DNA of 41,053 nucleotides from Planctomycetaceae bacterium (GTDB lineage Bacteria > Planctomycetota > Planctomycetia > Planctomycetales > Planctomycetaceae): NCBI GenBank assembly GCA_900299185.1, contig OMIV01000055.1:1-41053 (forward strand), in the 5' to 3' direction. Under the pieces are notes generated by a model. It did not search any database and was not told where the DNA came from. It saw nothing but the letters and a program-made list of their open reading frames with translations. Positions 25,388 to 33,646 of the stretch are shown here, piece after piece; within the stretch, counting starts at the first letter, position 1, and each line of letters starts with the position of its first letter. The position numbers were made by a program, and so were the translations under genes.

Positions 25388-26818
25388 TTAAGCCAAGATT
25401 CCCTTAATGACCTGCGCTCCTTCAACTCCGCTCAACCGCGCATCGAGTCCTTGGAACTTGTAGCTAAAGCGGTTGTGATCGACGCCGAGCAGGTGCAGCA
25501 TCGTGGCATGTACGTCGTGAACCGTGACGACGTTTTCTACGGCGGCATAACCGAGTTCGTCGGTCGAGCCATAGCTAATACCGCCCTTGATTCCGCCGCC
25601 GGCCATCCAAATTGAAAAGCCTTTGTTGTGATGGTCGCGGCCGTTGCCACCTTGAGACATCGGAGTGCGGCCAAACTCCCCGGCCCAAACGATAAGCGTG
25701 TCCTTCAGCATGTCGCGCTGCTTGAGATCCTTGATGAGTGCGGCTTGGGCTCGATCAATTTCTTCGGCCTTCAGCCGCACTCCGTCGCCGACTCCGCCGT
25801 GATGGTCCCAGTCTTTGTGATAGAGCTGAATGAAACGCACGCCTCGCTCGGCCAAGCGTCGAGCCAGCAAGCAGTTTGACGCGAATGAACCATCGCCCGA
25901 CTTGCAGCCGTAGAGTTCGAAGACGTGAGCTGGCTCGTTGGTGGTGTCAATAAGCTCCGGAACGCTGGCCTGCATCTTGAAGGCCATTTCGTATTGAGCG
26001 ATGCGCGTGGCGATTTCAGGATCGTCGACCAGCGTGTCGTATTGAGCGTTAAGTGAGTTGATGGTCGAGACCACGTCGCCTTGCAGCTCGCGCGAGATGC
26101 CCGGCGGATTGGTGAGATACAGCACCGGGTCGCCTTTGCTGCGCAGATGCACTCCTTGAAACTTGCTGGGCAAGAAGCCGGACGACCATTGCCGCGCAGC
26201 GATCGGCTGGTTCTGCCCACCTCGGCCCAGCGAAGTCAGCACGAGAAAGCCTGGTAAGTCGGCGGCTTCAGCACCCAAGCCATATAACGCCCAAGAGCCC
26301 ATGCTCGGACGCCCGGCGATTTGCGAACCCGTATTCATAAACATGTGGGCTGGATCGTGATTGATGGCATCCGTCGTCATCGACCGGATGACGCACATCT
26401 CGTCGACCACGGTCCCGGTCTCTTTGAAGTAGTCGCAAATCTCTTGGCCACATTGACCGAACTTGGCGAACTTCGTTTGCGGTCCAAAGCACATCAGCTT
26501 CTGGCCCTGCAATTGAGCAATCTGTTGTCCCTTGGTGAAAGACTCGGGCATCGGCTGCCCGTGCATCTCGGCCAACTTGGGGCGGTAGTCCCACGTCTCC
26601 AAATGCGAAGCGCCACCGGCCATTGTCATCCAAATTACACGTTTGGCTTTGGGCTCGTGATGGCGAGGTTGCAACACTCCCAGCCACTTCTCATTCGAAG
26701 CCGCCATCGCTTCAGGTCGCAAGAGCGAGCCCGCTGCTAAGGCTCCAACCGCATATCCCGAGCGTCGCAAGAACGTGCGACGATTCACTTCCGTTTGCAG
26801 TCGATCGAGAAACGTCAT
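25388..26818 (-). CDS. DUF1501 Tat-exported protein, complete
   Basis: A 476-residue protein. I choose ATG 26818, with AGGAG nine bases upstream; the 39-residue upstream extension is unlikely because the chosen start places a twin-arginine signal at the N-terminus (NRRTFLRRSGYAVGALAAGS, 12-31). DUF1501 belongs to the alkaline phosphatase/sulfatase superfamily. Visible landmarks are VIWMTMAGGASHLETWDYRP near 61-80, NHDPAHMFMNTG, YHKDWDHHGG, and VWAGEFGRTPMSQGGNGRDH, the latter matching the metal-site region of the family. Its activity is not established. In planctomycetes this gene normally follows a PSD1-type gene; here the upstream region contains only repeats and then another gene, so it is a lone copy. 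Confidence 0.87.
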   Translation of the reverse strand: MTFLDRLQTEVNRRTFLRRSGYAVGALAAGSLLRPEAMAASNEKWLGVLQPRHHEPKAKRVIWMTMAGGASHLETWDYRPKLAEMHGQPMPESFTKGQQIAQLQGQKLMCFGPQTKFAKFGQCGQEICDYFKETGTVVDEMCVIRSMTTDAINHDPAHMFMNTGSQIAGRPSMGSWALYGLGAEAADLPGFLVLTSLGRGGQNQPIAARQWSSGFLPSKFQGVHLRSKGDPVLYLTNPPGISRELQGDVVSTINSLNAQYDTLVDDPEIATRIAQYEMAFKMQASVPELIDTTNEPAHVFELYGCKSGDGSFASNCLLARRLAERGVRFIQLYHKDWDHHGGVGDGVRLKAEEIDRAQAALIKDLKQRDMLKDTLIVWAGEFGRTPMSQGGNGRDHHNKGFSIWMAGGGIKGGISYGSTDELGYAAVENVVTVHDVHATMLHLLGVDHNRFSYKFQGLDARLSGVEGAQVIKGILA

Positions 26819-26956
26819 GTTGAAACTCTCCTGTGATTGGAACAGCTCGCCGAGGTGACGACGAACAGGGGTGGGTTGATGAGCAGAGCGTATCGAACTC
26901 GGACCGCTCGCAGAAAGGTTCTGAGGCCATCTCACCTGCTGCGGAATCTCTTTTCC

Positions 26957-26985
26957 ATCTCTGCGTTCTCCGCTTCACAGCGGTG
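26957..26985 (-). repeat. Dispersed repeat, inverted copy
   Basis: CATCTCTGCGTTCTCCGCTT followed by CACAGCGGTG is the reverse complement of the 16212-16234 arm with its leading CCACCGC. Confidence 0.6.
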
Positions 26986-27050
26986 CGTAAGAACTATTAC
27001 CGCCGAGGAACGGGGACTTAACGCAGGCTTCGCCGGCATACCAACACTTT

Positions 27051-27128
27051 GAAACGCAGAGGACGCGGTGGGCGCAGAGAGAAACAGAGAGTTCAAATTC
27101 ATTCTCTCTGGTGGATCCTCTGCGTTTC
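27051..27128. repeat. Inverted repeat GAAACGCAGAGGA / TCCTCTGCGTTTC
   Basis: Thirteen exactly paired outer bases (27051-27063 and 27116-27128) plus inner AGAGAGAA/TTCTCTCT pairing. It lies just past the stop of the esterase gene on the minus strand, so it could terminate it. Arms belong to the same CTCTGCGTT family. Confidence 0.6.
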
Positions 27129-27142
27129 TTGCGACCTCAGCG

Positions 27143-28039
27143 TCACTTCGTGTCGAGATAACCGAGGCTCTTCATCCATTCGGCACAGCGTTGCGGCCAA
27201 TCGTTGATGGGCTTGCCGTCCTTGCGCATGCCGAACCCGTGGCCGCCTTTCGCGCAGATATGCAGCTCGGCAGAGAGGTCTCTCTTCTTGTATTCGAGAT
27301 ACAGCAATGCGGCCTCGATGGGATTCGCCTTGTCATCATGAGCGACCAAGAAGAACACCGGCGGAGCGTCGGCGGGGACACTGAAGCCGGGTCGAAACTT
27401 CGACTTGTCATCCTTGTCAAGGAACCCGCCGCCGTAGATGAAGATCAAGAAGTCGGGACCTCTCGGATCATCAACACCAGGCGTTTGAGGATAAGTTCGG
27501 TCGCCTCGATCCCAGGCCGCGTGCCCAGCGAGATTCGCTCCGGCTGAGAACCCCAACAAGCCGACTCGCTTCGGATCGAGTTGCCATTCGGTGACATGCT
27601 GTCGCACCAGTCCGAGGGCTCGTTGAGCGTCTTGCACCGGCAGTTCGAACATCTCTTTTTCGTCTCGCGTCGGCGTGCGGTACTTGAGGAGAACCGCAGT
27701 GATCCCCAGTGAGTTCAGCCATTCGCAGACTTGAGTCCCTTCATGTGCATACGACAGAAACATGAAACCGCCCCCGGGTGCGACGATGACCGATGTCCCA
27801 TTGGGCTTCTCGGGGCGATAGATCGTGATGGTCGGATCACTGACGTCAGAGATGCGATTGGCGTTCACTCCGCCATACGACTGGATCAGCTTGATGGTGG
27901 CTTCGGACTTGGGAACCATCGCTGTCGGAGTTCCGTCCGGCCACAGTTTGAGCGTCAGCGGTTCGGCGGCAGTGGCAGTGCTTGCCACAAGACTCAGCAC
28001 ACAGAGGCAACTCATCCAGAGAGCAGGGCGATTCGTCAT
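27143..28039 (-). CDS. Secreted alpha/beta-hydrolase esterase (acetyl-xylan/feruloyl-esterase-like)
   Basis: A 298-residue protein with a secretory signal (ALWMSCLCVLSLVASTATA, residues 6-24). The catalytic set is complete: oxyanion loop PGGGF at 88-92, nucleophile Ser165 in GFSAG, acid Asp235 or Asp236 in VAHDDKANP, and His267 in GGHGFG. The N-terminal LTLKLWPDGTP and ITIYRPEKPNGTSVIVAPG are typical of planctomycete 'xylanase/esterase' annotations, in which the enzyme removes acetyl or other ester groups from plant-type polysaccharide. Substrate is inferred only from family. AAGGAA lies about a dozen bases before ATG 28039. The gene is divergent from the serine-hydrolase gene at 28267, so the 227-base gap probably holds promoters for both. 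Confidence 0.87.
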   Translation of the reverse strand: MTNRPALWMSCLCVLSLVASTATAAEPLTLKLWPDGTPTAMVPKSEATIKLIQSYGGVNANRISDVSDPTITIYRPEKPNGTSVIVAPGGGFMFLSYAHEGTQVCEWLNSLGITAVLLKYRTPTRDEKEMFELPVQDAQRALGLVRQHVTEWQLDPKRVGLLGFSAGANLAGHAAWDRGDRTYPQTPGVDDPRGPDFLIFIYGGGFLDKDDKSKFRPGFSVPADAPPVFFLVAHDDKANPIEAALLYLEYKKRDLSAELHICAKGGHGFGMRKDGKPINDWPQRCAEWMKSLGYLDTK

Positions 28040-28266
28040 CGTGTTGGTGATTCCTTGGAGATGGAGTCGATGGTTAGGAGCGATCGAGGGAGACGGTATG
28101 CGCTGTTGCGGTGACTCGAAAGCTCATTGCTCGAAGTGGCGACTTCAACTTGGCAAGCAGGACGACTTACCCGGCTCTCTCTACACTCGCCGCGCGTTTG
28201 TCGTGTTCTACTTTTTCACGCCACGCCTTGGTGTCGTTTTTCTTACCTCGCGGAGAGCCAGTCAAC

Positions 28267-29385
28267 ATGAGTCGTCGTCTCTTTCACACGTTGTTTGTCT
28301 TGATGATGTTTGTGTCGCTGGGGCTGGCTGACGAGAAGTCGCTGCCGCGCAGTTCGCCTGAGGCGCAAGGCGTGTCCTCGAAGGCTGTGCGTGAGTTCGT
28401 CGAGACCGCGAATCCGAAGATCGACACCTTGCACAGCTTCATGTTGGTGAGGCACGGGCACGTCGTGGCTGAAGGATGGTGGAAGCCCGAGGCTCCCAAT
28501 AAGCCGCATGTGCTGCACTCACTGAGTAAGAGTTTTTGCTCGACGGCGGTGGGACTGGCCGTGGCAGAAGGCAAGCTGAGCATTGACGACCCGGTGCTTA
28601 AGTTCTTCCCGGAAGATGCTCCTGAGAAACCGTCCGACAAGCTCAAGCAAATGCGTGTCCGCGACTTGTTGACGATGTCTACCGGACATGAAAACGAGCC
28701 CAAGTTCACGGCCGATGAATCGTGGGTGAAGACGTTCCTGATGCATCCAGTGCCGCATAAGCCAGGGGCACATTTTCAATACAACTCGCCCGCGACTTAC
28801 ATGCAGTCGGCCATCGTGCAGAAGGTCACGGGGCAGACGATTCTGGACTATCTCAAGCCGCGTTTGTTCGATCCTCTAGGCATCAAAGACCCGACTTGGA
28901 TGAGCAGCCCACAAGGCATCTCGACCGGCGGCTGGGGCTTGATGGTCTGCACCGAAGACATCGCCAAGTTCGGCCAGCTTTATCTGCAGAAGGGCAAGTG
29001 GAACGGACAACAACTCATCCCGTCATCGTGGGTCGAACAAGCAACTTCGAAGCAAGTTTCCAATGGCAGCGATCCAGCTCGTGATTGGGATCAAGGTTAC
29101 GGCTTCCAGTTCTGGCGCTGCCGTCACGGAGCCTTTCGAGGCGACGGTGCCTTCGGTCAATTCTGTGTGGTCCTACCTGATCAAGATGCCGTGATCGCCA
29201 TCACTGCCGACACCAAGGACATGCAAGCCGAGCTGAACGTCGTCTGGGACAAGTTGCTGCCCGCCTTCCACTACGTCGCACTGCCCGCCAACGCCGAGGA
29301 AGAGGGACAACTCAAGAAGACTCTCAGCAACCTGACGGTGCCAGAGAACCACGCTCCGAACTCTCTGAAGTTGCCCGGCAAGTAG
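28267..29385 (+). CDS. Class C beta-lactamase-like serine hydrolase, exported
   Basis: A 372-residue protein. ATG 28267 (MSRRLFHTLFVLMMFVSLGL) gives a secretory signal of about 21 residues; GGAG lies about eleven bases upstream and the longer frame lacks one. The active-site SLSK is at 85-88 (HSLSKSFCSTAVGLA), the second motif Tyr172 in YNSPATYMQ, and the third position near the end reads GDGAFGQFCVVLPDQ rather than HxG/KTG. The fold is that of class C beta-lactamases, DD-peptidases and esterases. In planctomycetes such proteins are numerous and are not thought to give resistance; an esterase or peptidase acting outside the cell is more likely. A beta-propeller gene follows 116 bases later on the same strand. 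Confidence 0.85.
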   Translation: MSRRLFHTLFVLMMFVSLGLADEKSLPRSSPEAQGVSSKAVREFVETANPKIDTLHSFMLVRHGHVVAEGWWKPEAPNKPHVLHSLSKSFCSTAVGLAVAEGKLSIDDPVLKFFPEDAPEKPSDKLKQMRVRDLLTMSTGHENEPKFTADESWVKTFLMHPVPHKPGAHFQYNSPATYMQSAIVQKVTGQTILDYLKPRLFDPLGIKDPTWMSSPQGISTGGWGLMVCTEDIAKFGQLYLQKGKWNGQQLIPSSWVEQATSKQVSNGSDPARDWDQGYGFQFWRCRHGAFRGDGAFGQFCVVLPDQDAVIAITADTKDMQAELNVVWDKLLPAFHYVALPANAEEEGQLKKTLSNLTVPENHAPNSLKLPGK

Positions 29386-29501
29386 ATCACTGAGCAATTC
29401 GAGAAACTGTGTGGCGAGTGCTCTTAGCATTCGGTGACCTTGAGTGTCCACGCGATGTACTTCGAGAAGCGTCGAACGAAGTTCAATTTCAAAGGTGCGT
29501 C

Positions 29502-30758
29502 ATGCTTCGAGCAGTTGCGGTCGTCTGCATGCTGGCTGCGAGCCTCATCACACTGGCTCAGCTCCGTGCTGATGTGATGTGGCGGCATGACGGCCAAGGT
29601 CGATTTCCCAATATCTCTCCACCTTTGGAGTGGCGAGCCGATCGCAATGTGCTGTGGAAGACATCCGTGGAAGTGGGGGGCTACTCGTCGCCGATCGTTG
29701 TGGAAGACAAGGTCTTTGTGACAGCCGAGATGGGGAGTCTCATCTGTTTGGATCTCGAGACTGGTCGCTTGCTGTGGCAGAAAGATCTCTTCAACAAAGA
29801 CAGTCCTGATCTGCCTGCTGATCTGTCAAAGGCGCTGATGCGTGGTTGCGGCGGCGATAGCAAGCAGTCTACGCCCACTCCAACGAGCAACGGTCGCTCT
29901 GTGTTCTACGTCAACGCGATGGGACTCTGTGCGTGTTATGACTTAGCTGGTCAGCAGCAGTGGATTCGCATTATCGAGACGGCAAAAGACGAAGAGCACT
30001 TCAGTGCGTCTCCAATCTTTTTCGGCGAACGCATCATTCTGCATTGGGGTTGTTTGCTCGCGCTGGATGCCAAGGATGGTCGCACGTTGTGGAAGGCACC
30101 CGATGCCTTTCCCACTCATGGCACGCCGACCTTGGCTCGTATTGGCGATGTCGATGTCATCGTTACTACAGCCGGAGACATCGTGAGGCTTAGCGATGGG
30201 CTCCAGTTGTGCTCGGGCTTGTTTGATTCCACATATGCCACTCCGCTTCTTGAGAATGGTGTGCTGTATGTCGTCGACAACGAATCCAAAGCTTGGCAAT
30301 TGCCGACAATCGCCGAGCCTGGCTTGCGACCAAAGGAACTTTGGAAGGCTCGACTCAGTGGCGAGTTCATGGCGTCGCCGCTGTATCGCGACGGCTTACT
30401 TTACACGCTGGAAGCGGCCAAGTGCCGCTTGCATGTGCTCGACGCTAAGACGGGTGAGTTGCTTATTCCGGCTCGCGGTGAGGCGTCTAGTTTGGCTGGT
30501 GAGAAGCCAGATTCAGGCCTGAAAATCGAAGGATTGAACGCGGGTAAGTACGCCTATGCCAGCCCGGTGGCTGCGGGCCGGCATATGTTCTTCTTTGACG
30601 ATACAGGTCACACCGCAGTGCTCGAACTGGGACGCGGCTATCGGCCGGTGCGAATTAACGCGCTTGATGATGCATTGGTTGGTACGCCCTTCTTTGTCGG
30701 CAACAAGATCATTATGCGGGGTAGCAAGTCGGTGTACTGCATCCGTGCGAAGTCTTAA
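29502..30758 (+). CDS. Exported PQQ-like beta-propeller protein 1
   Basis: A 418-residue protein from ATG 29502 (MLRAVAVVCMLAASLITLAQL, secretory signal), with AAAGGTG upstream. Repeated blades are visible: WRADRNVLWKTSVEVGGYSS, LICLDLETGRLLWQKDL, LLALDAKDGRTLWKAP and LHVLDAKTGELL, the 'xxALDxxTGxxxW' pattern of quinoprotein-like propellers. Nothing indicates that PQQ is bound: the metal and quinone ligands of alcohol dehydrogenases are not evident. In planctomycetes these act as secreted or periplasmic scaffolds of unknown partner. It is followed at 309 bases by a second propeller that is clearly not a close copy, so the pair is not a recent duplication. Confidence 0.83.
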   Translation: MLRAVAVVCMLAASLITLAQLRADVMWRHDGQGRFPNISPPLEWRADRNVLWKTSVEVGGYSSPIVVEDKVFVTAEMGSLICLDLETGRLLWQKDLFNKDSPDLPADLSKALMRGCGGDSKQSTPTPTSNGRSVFYVNAMGLCACYDLAGQQQWIRIIETAKDEEHFSASPIFFGERIILHWGCLLALDAKDGRTLWKAPDAFPTHGTPTLARIGDVDVIVTTAGDIVRLSDGLQLCSGLFDSTYATPLLENGVLYVVDNESKAWQLPTIAEPGLRPKELWKARLSGEFMASPLYRDGLLYTLEAAKCRLHVLDAKTGELLIPARGEASSLAGEKPDSGLKIEGLNAGKYAYASPVAAGRHMFFFDDTGHTAVLELGRGYRPVRINALDDALVGTPFFVGNKIIMRGSKSVYCIRAKS

Positions 30759-31067
30759 CGATCAGGGCAAACTGGCGAGGCGAAGCTTCAAAGCCGAGAA
30801 CTCGTTTAGGGGTACGATTTGAACGCTCCGGTTTTCAAGTGATCCGAGCCCGTAAGAAATGTCATCCAAATCACTTCAACGCAATTGCTGGGTACTTACT
30901 CTTTTCACTCGCCTCAACGCTCGTGCGACTGCAACTTCTGGCGCTGACTTCAAAAGGCTCATGCGGCACCTTAACCGCTGAGTCCGGGTGCTCGGTCGAG
31001 CCGGAGCACTCCAAGTTCTTGTCGCGACTGGTCTCATTCTCAAACACTCGCATTCGGAAGAGTCCGC
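30759..31067. other. Intergenic region between two propeller genes
   Basis: About 310 bases, same strand as both flanking genes. I see no coding frame of note. A weak GTGCTCGG/GCCGGAGCAC inverted pair lies near 30988-31010. The length suggests the second propeller has its own promoter. Confidence 0.45.
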
Positions 31068-32477
31068 ATGAAACTTCGAAACATTGCCTTGGCCTGGTTC
31101 GCGTGTGTGGGACTTGTCGCAGCGTCTGATTGGCCGCAGTGGGCGGGGCCGAAAGGGGACTGTACGACGGATGAAACCGGACTGCTTAAGCAATGGCCTA
31201 ACGGCGGCCCCAGCGTGCTGTGGCGCATTCCGATTGGTACGGGCTCGAACCATCCGTCGGTTGCTGGAGATGACTTGTGTTTCGCTCAGTTAGACGACGA
31301 CTCCGAACACGAGACCGTGAAGTGTCTCGACGTCAAAACGGGCCGTGAAAAATGGAAGCACTCGTATGCCGTGCCGCCAGTGTGGCATGTGGGCTGGGGA
31401 GAACTTGGAGTCCGTGCGACGCCCACGATCACCGATCAGTTCGTCTATCACGTCGGCACCTTTGGTCATGGCATTTGCTTCGAACGTCAGTCGGGACGCA
31501 TCGTCTGGCAGCATGACTTCCGCAAAGAGTCACCATATCTCGACGGTACGTTGAAGAACGCTGGCAACCTCGAATGGAAGGGTTTCAATGGCTCGTTGAA
31601 ACCAGTCGGTGACAAGATCTTCATGTTCTATTGGCAAGGCGGTAACCCGGCGATTCCTGCCTGGGAGAAGACCTCGGTCTCAAACCAAATGCAGGTCTTC
31701 GCGTATGAAGCAACTTCTGGCCAAGCGGTTTGGAAGTACGAAGAAGACTGCGCTCCAGGCACACGCGGGCCAGGACTGGTGACGAACAGTGGCCTACCAC
31801 TCACGTTTCGTAACCAGGAGTGCGTGGTTATTCATGGCAATCGTCAATGGAAGATTCTGAGACGTGCCGACGGTCAACAGCTTTGGAACTGGGAGTGTTC
31901 GGGGCCGAACGAAGCTCCGGCCTGGGCCAGCGGCAGCCTTAGGCCGGTTGGTCCCAACCTCTACTTGGACCAACTCAACGGCTGGCAGCTTTCACTCGTC
32001 GAGTGCGATTTCAACGTCGATAAGCCGCAGCCCAAAGTCTTATGGACACGCAATGAAGTGCATGAAGCCATCACGCCGCCGCTAATTTTGAATGGATACG
32101 TGTATGGCTTTTGGGTCGATGATCGCACCGAGGCCTCCGAACTGGGCGGCAAGCCTGGCAAAGCCAATTTCTCGTTGCGCTGCACCGAGCTGATGACGGG
32201 CAAGCTGCAATGGTCTCAACCGGGCTTCAAGATGGGGCTGTCGATGACCTCTGCCGAAGGCTTGATCTACTTGCGCAGCCATCAAACCGTGACTTTGATC
32301 GAAGCCAATCCGCAGTCCTATGTGGAGCGTGGCCGGATAGAAAAAGTCCACGACCTCCGCAACACCGGCCCCCGCAGTCAAAAAGGTTTACTGGATTGGA
32401 ACATGCCCGTAATCACCGATGGTCGCCTCTTGATACGCACTCCTGGCGAACTCATCTGTTACGACATTCGTAGTTAA
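31068..32477 (+). CDS. Exported PQQ-like beta-propeller protein 2
   Basis: A 469-residue protein with a secretory signal (MKLRNIALAWFACVGLVAAS). The mature start SDWPQWAGPKGDCTTDETGL and the following KQWPNGGPSVLWRIPIGTG are the standard opening of the planctomycete 'PQQ-binding-like beta-propeller' family (DWPQWRGP...). Blades include VKCLDVKTGREKWKHSYA, GICFERQSGRIVWQHDF, FAYEATSGQAVWKYEED and RCTELMTGKLQWSQP. It probably folds as a seven- or eight-bladed propeller outside the membrane. Enzymatic activity is not indicated. Together with the esterase, serine hydrolase and first propeller it forms a run of exported proteins, which suggests a role in handling an extracellular polymer (inference). 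Confidence 0.85.
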   Translation: MKLRNIALAWFACVGLVAASDWPQWAGPKGDCTTDETGLLKQWPNGGPSVLWRIPIGTGSNHPSVAGDDLCFAQLDDDSEHETVKCLDVKTGREKWKHSYAVPPVWHVGWGELGVRATPTITDQFVYHVGTFGHGICFERQSGRIVWQHDFRKESPYLDGTLKNAGNLEWKGFNGSLKPVGDKIFMFYWQGGNPAIPAWEKTSVSNQMQVFAYEATSGQAVWKYEEDCAPGTRGPGLVTNSGLPLTFRNQECVVIHGNRQWKILRRADGQQLWNWECSGPNEAPAWASGSLRPVGPNLYLDQLNGWQLSLVECDFNVDKPQPKVLWTRNEVHEAITPPLILNGYVYGFWVDDRTEASELGGKPGKANFSLRCTELMTGKLQWSQPGFKMGLSMTSAEGLIYLRSHQTVTLIEANPQSYVERGRIEKVHDLRNTGPRSQKGLLDWNMPVITDGRLLIRTPGELICYDIRS

Positions 32478-32718
32478 GAGACGGTAATTTTGGGCGATAC
32501 TGCGTTGAGCAGTTACGAGTGAAAATCGGACGCAGCTACTCACGAGAAACCTAGAACTTGCGCGTCCTCGAACTGAGTCCCATCGCTAGGCTCTTGAAAC
32601 ACTGAGGCACAGAGGGCACGGAGTTCTTTGTGTAGCGCGGTTTCGACGTGCCCGGAATCTCTGGGTTTCGTCGATCATGGAATTGGCACTCTGCCACTTG
32701 AGTTAGCTTGCATCGACA

Positions 32719-33195
32719 TCACTGCGGCGCGGATTTCTCGGCGGCGGCGAGGCGGATGGCTTCTTGGCGGTAGCGCTCGTTGACTTCCAGGTCGAAGTAG
32801 GGGTGCTGGTCGTCGATGGTGGCTTTGCGGTGACGAGTCTTACAGCGGTAGCAAACCAAGACGTCGGGCATGAAGGCGTAGAGGGCGAAGTCGATCGCGA
32901 AGAAGACCAGTAAGACTCCGATGGCCCACTCGATCTGCACGTTCCAATAAAAATAGGTGCTGAGCGACGCTCCGGTGACGACCATCAAGAGGCCCAGTCC
33001 TTGTGGAAAGTCCTTCTGTCGCCAGAGGTCTTCGGTGCCACAGGCCAGGCAGCGGCGGGGAGTTTCGCCGTCGAGATGTTCCGCCGGGAACTCGCGCTTC
33101 CAAACACATGCCGAACAGCTCAAGCCTCGATGAGTCGCGTCAACGGGTTCGATATTAAGCAGATTGCACTGCGGACAATGAAAGACCAATTGCAT
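32719..33195 (-). CDS. Zinc-ribbon protein with two membrane helices
   Basis: A 158-residue protein from ATG 33195. Four CxxC pairs are visible: CPQC at 7-10, CSAC at 27-30, CLAC at 49-52 and CYRC at 115-118; the first two would form one zinc ribbon and the last two a second ribbon spanning the membrane segment. Two hydrophobic helices lie at about 66-82 (LGLLMVVTGASLSTYFYW) and 90-108 (WAIGVLLVFFAIDFALYAF). With both ends on the same side, the ribbons would probably face the cytoplasm. The ribosome site is weak (AGAGAG region). I do not recognise the family; it is isolated, minus-strand, and separated by repeats from the helicase gene. It may be a stress or quality-control membrane protein, but nothing specific supports this. 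Confidence 0.65.
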   Translation of the reverse strand: MQLVFHCPQCNLLNIEPVDATHRGLSCSACVWKREFPAEHLDGETPRRCLACGTEDLWRQKDFPQGLGLLMVVTGASLSTYFYWNVQIEWAIGVLLVFFAIDFALYAFMPDVLVCYRCKTRHRKATIDDQHPYFDLEVNERYRQEAIRLAAAEKSAPQ

Positions 33196-33646
33196 GGCGA
33201 GCTGTCACTCTCTGAAAACGAAGCGGTTGGTTTGGGGGCAGTGGCGAGAGGTTAAACGAGCCGCGAGTTCTTAGGCAGCATCCCGAGCCTGGCAAGCTTG
33301 GTGGTGGCGAAAACTCGGAGGCGGCTGACTGCGAAAAACATGAGACGGTGCGACAAGGTTGGATCAGTGATGATGAGCTGTCAGCAGTGTTCTCAATTTG
33401 GTTTGAGTTCTGGCCGCTGGGATCAAGACTTTGAACAGGAGAGAACGGAGGGAACAGAGGGAAGAAGACGGAGAGGGAATGGGGCGAGCGTTGTTGGGAT
33501 GCTTGCCGTTTGGAGGGAAGGGCAATGGGCCGCGCGAATGAAAAGGAACGCTAATGGAGGCGGTGTCGAGGACGCGTTCGTGGCGCGGGGAGCGGACGCA
33601 ATCGCTGGCGCTTCGGGCTTGTAGGGGATGGCTCTGCAGGCTGCGG
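33196..33646. other. Intergenic region with worn repeats
   Basis: About 450 bases between two minus-strand genes. It holds a purine-rich worn repeat at 33433-33477 (GAGAACGGAGGGAACAGAGG core) and an ACAAGCCCGAAGCGC-type element at 33602-33622. No gene-like frame. Confidence 0.5.
33602..33622 (-). repeat. ACAAGCCCGAAGCGCCAGCGA element
   Basis: On the minus strand this 21-base stretch matches the left arm of the pyrE hairpin (ACAAGCCCGAAGTGCCGGTG then T, from 12095) at 17 of 21 positions. It lies 25 bases past the helicase gene stop. Confidence 0.45.

Larger units (their letters stand above)
26819..27142. other. Intergenic region with repeats upstream of DUF1501
   Basis: About 320 bases between two minus-strand genes, holding at least two copies of the CTCTGCGTT family and serving as the upstream region of DUF1501. 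No PSD1 remnant or other coding frame was found. Confidence 0.55.

Noticed and set aside
13774-27128. CRISPR array
   Set aside because: Repeats are scattered over kilobases with no regular spacers, and no cas genes are present.
29502-32477. The two propeller genes as a recent tandem duplication
   Set aside because: Openings, lengths and blade sequences differ too much; only the general fold is shared.
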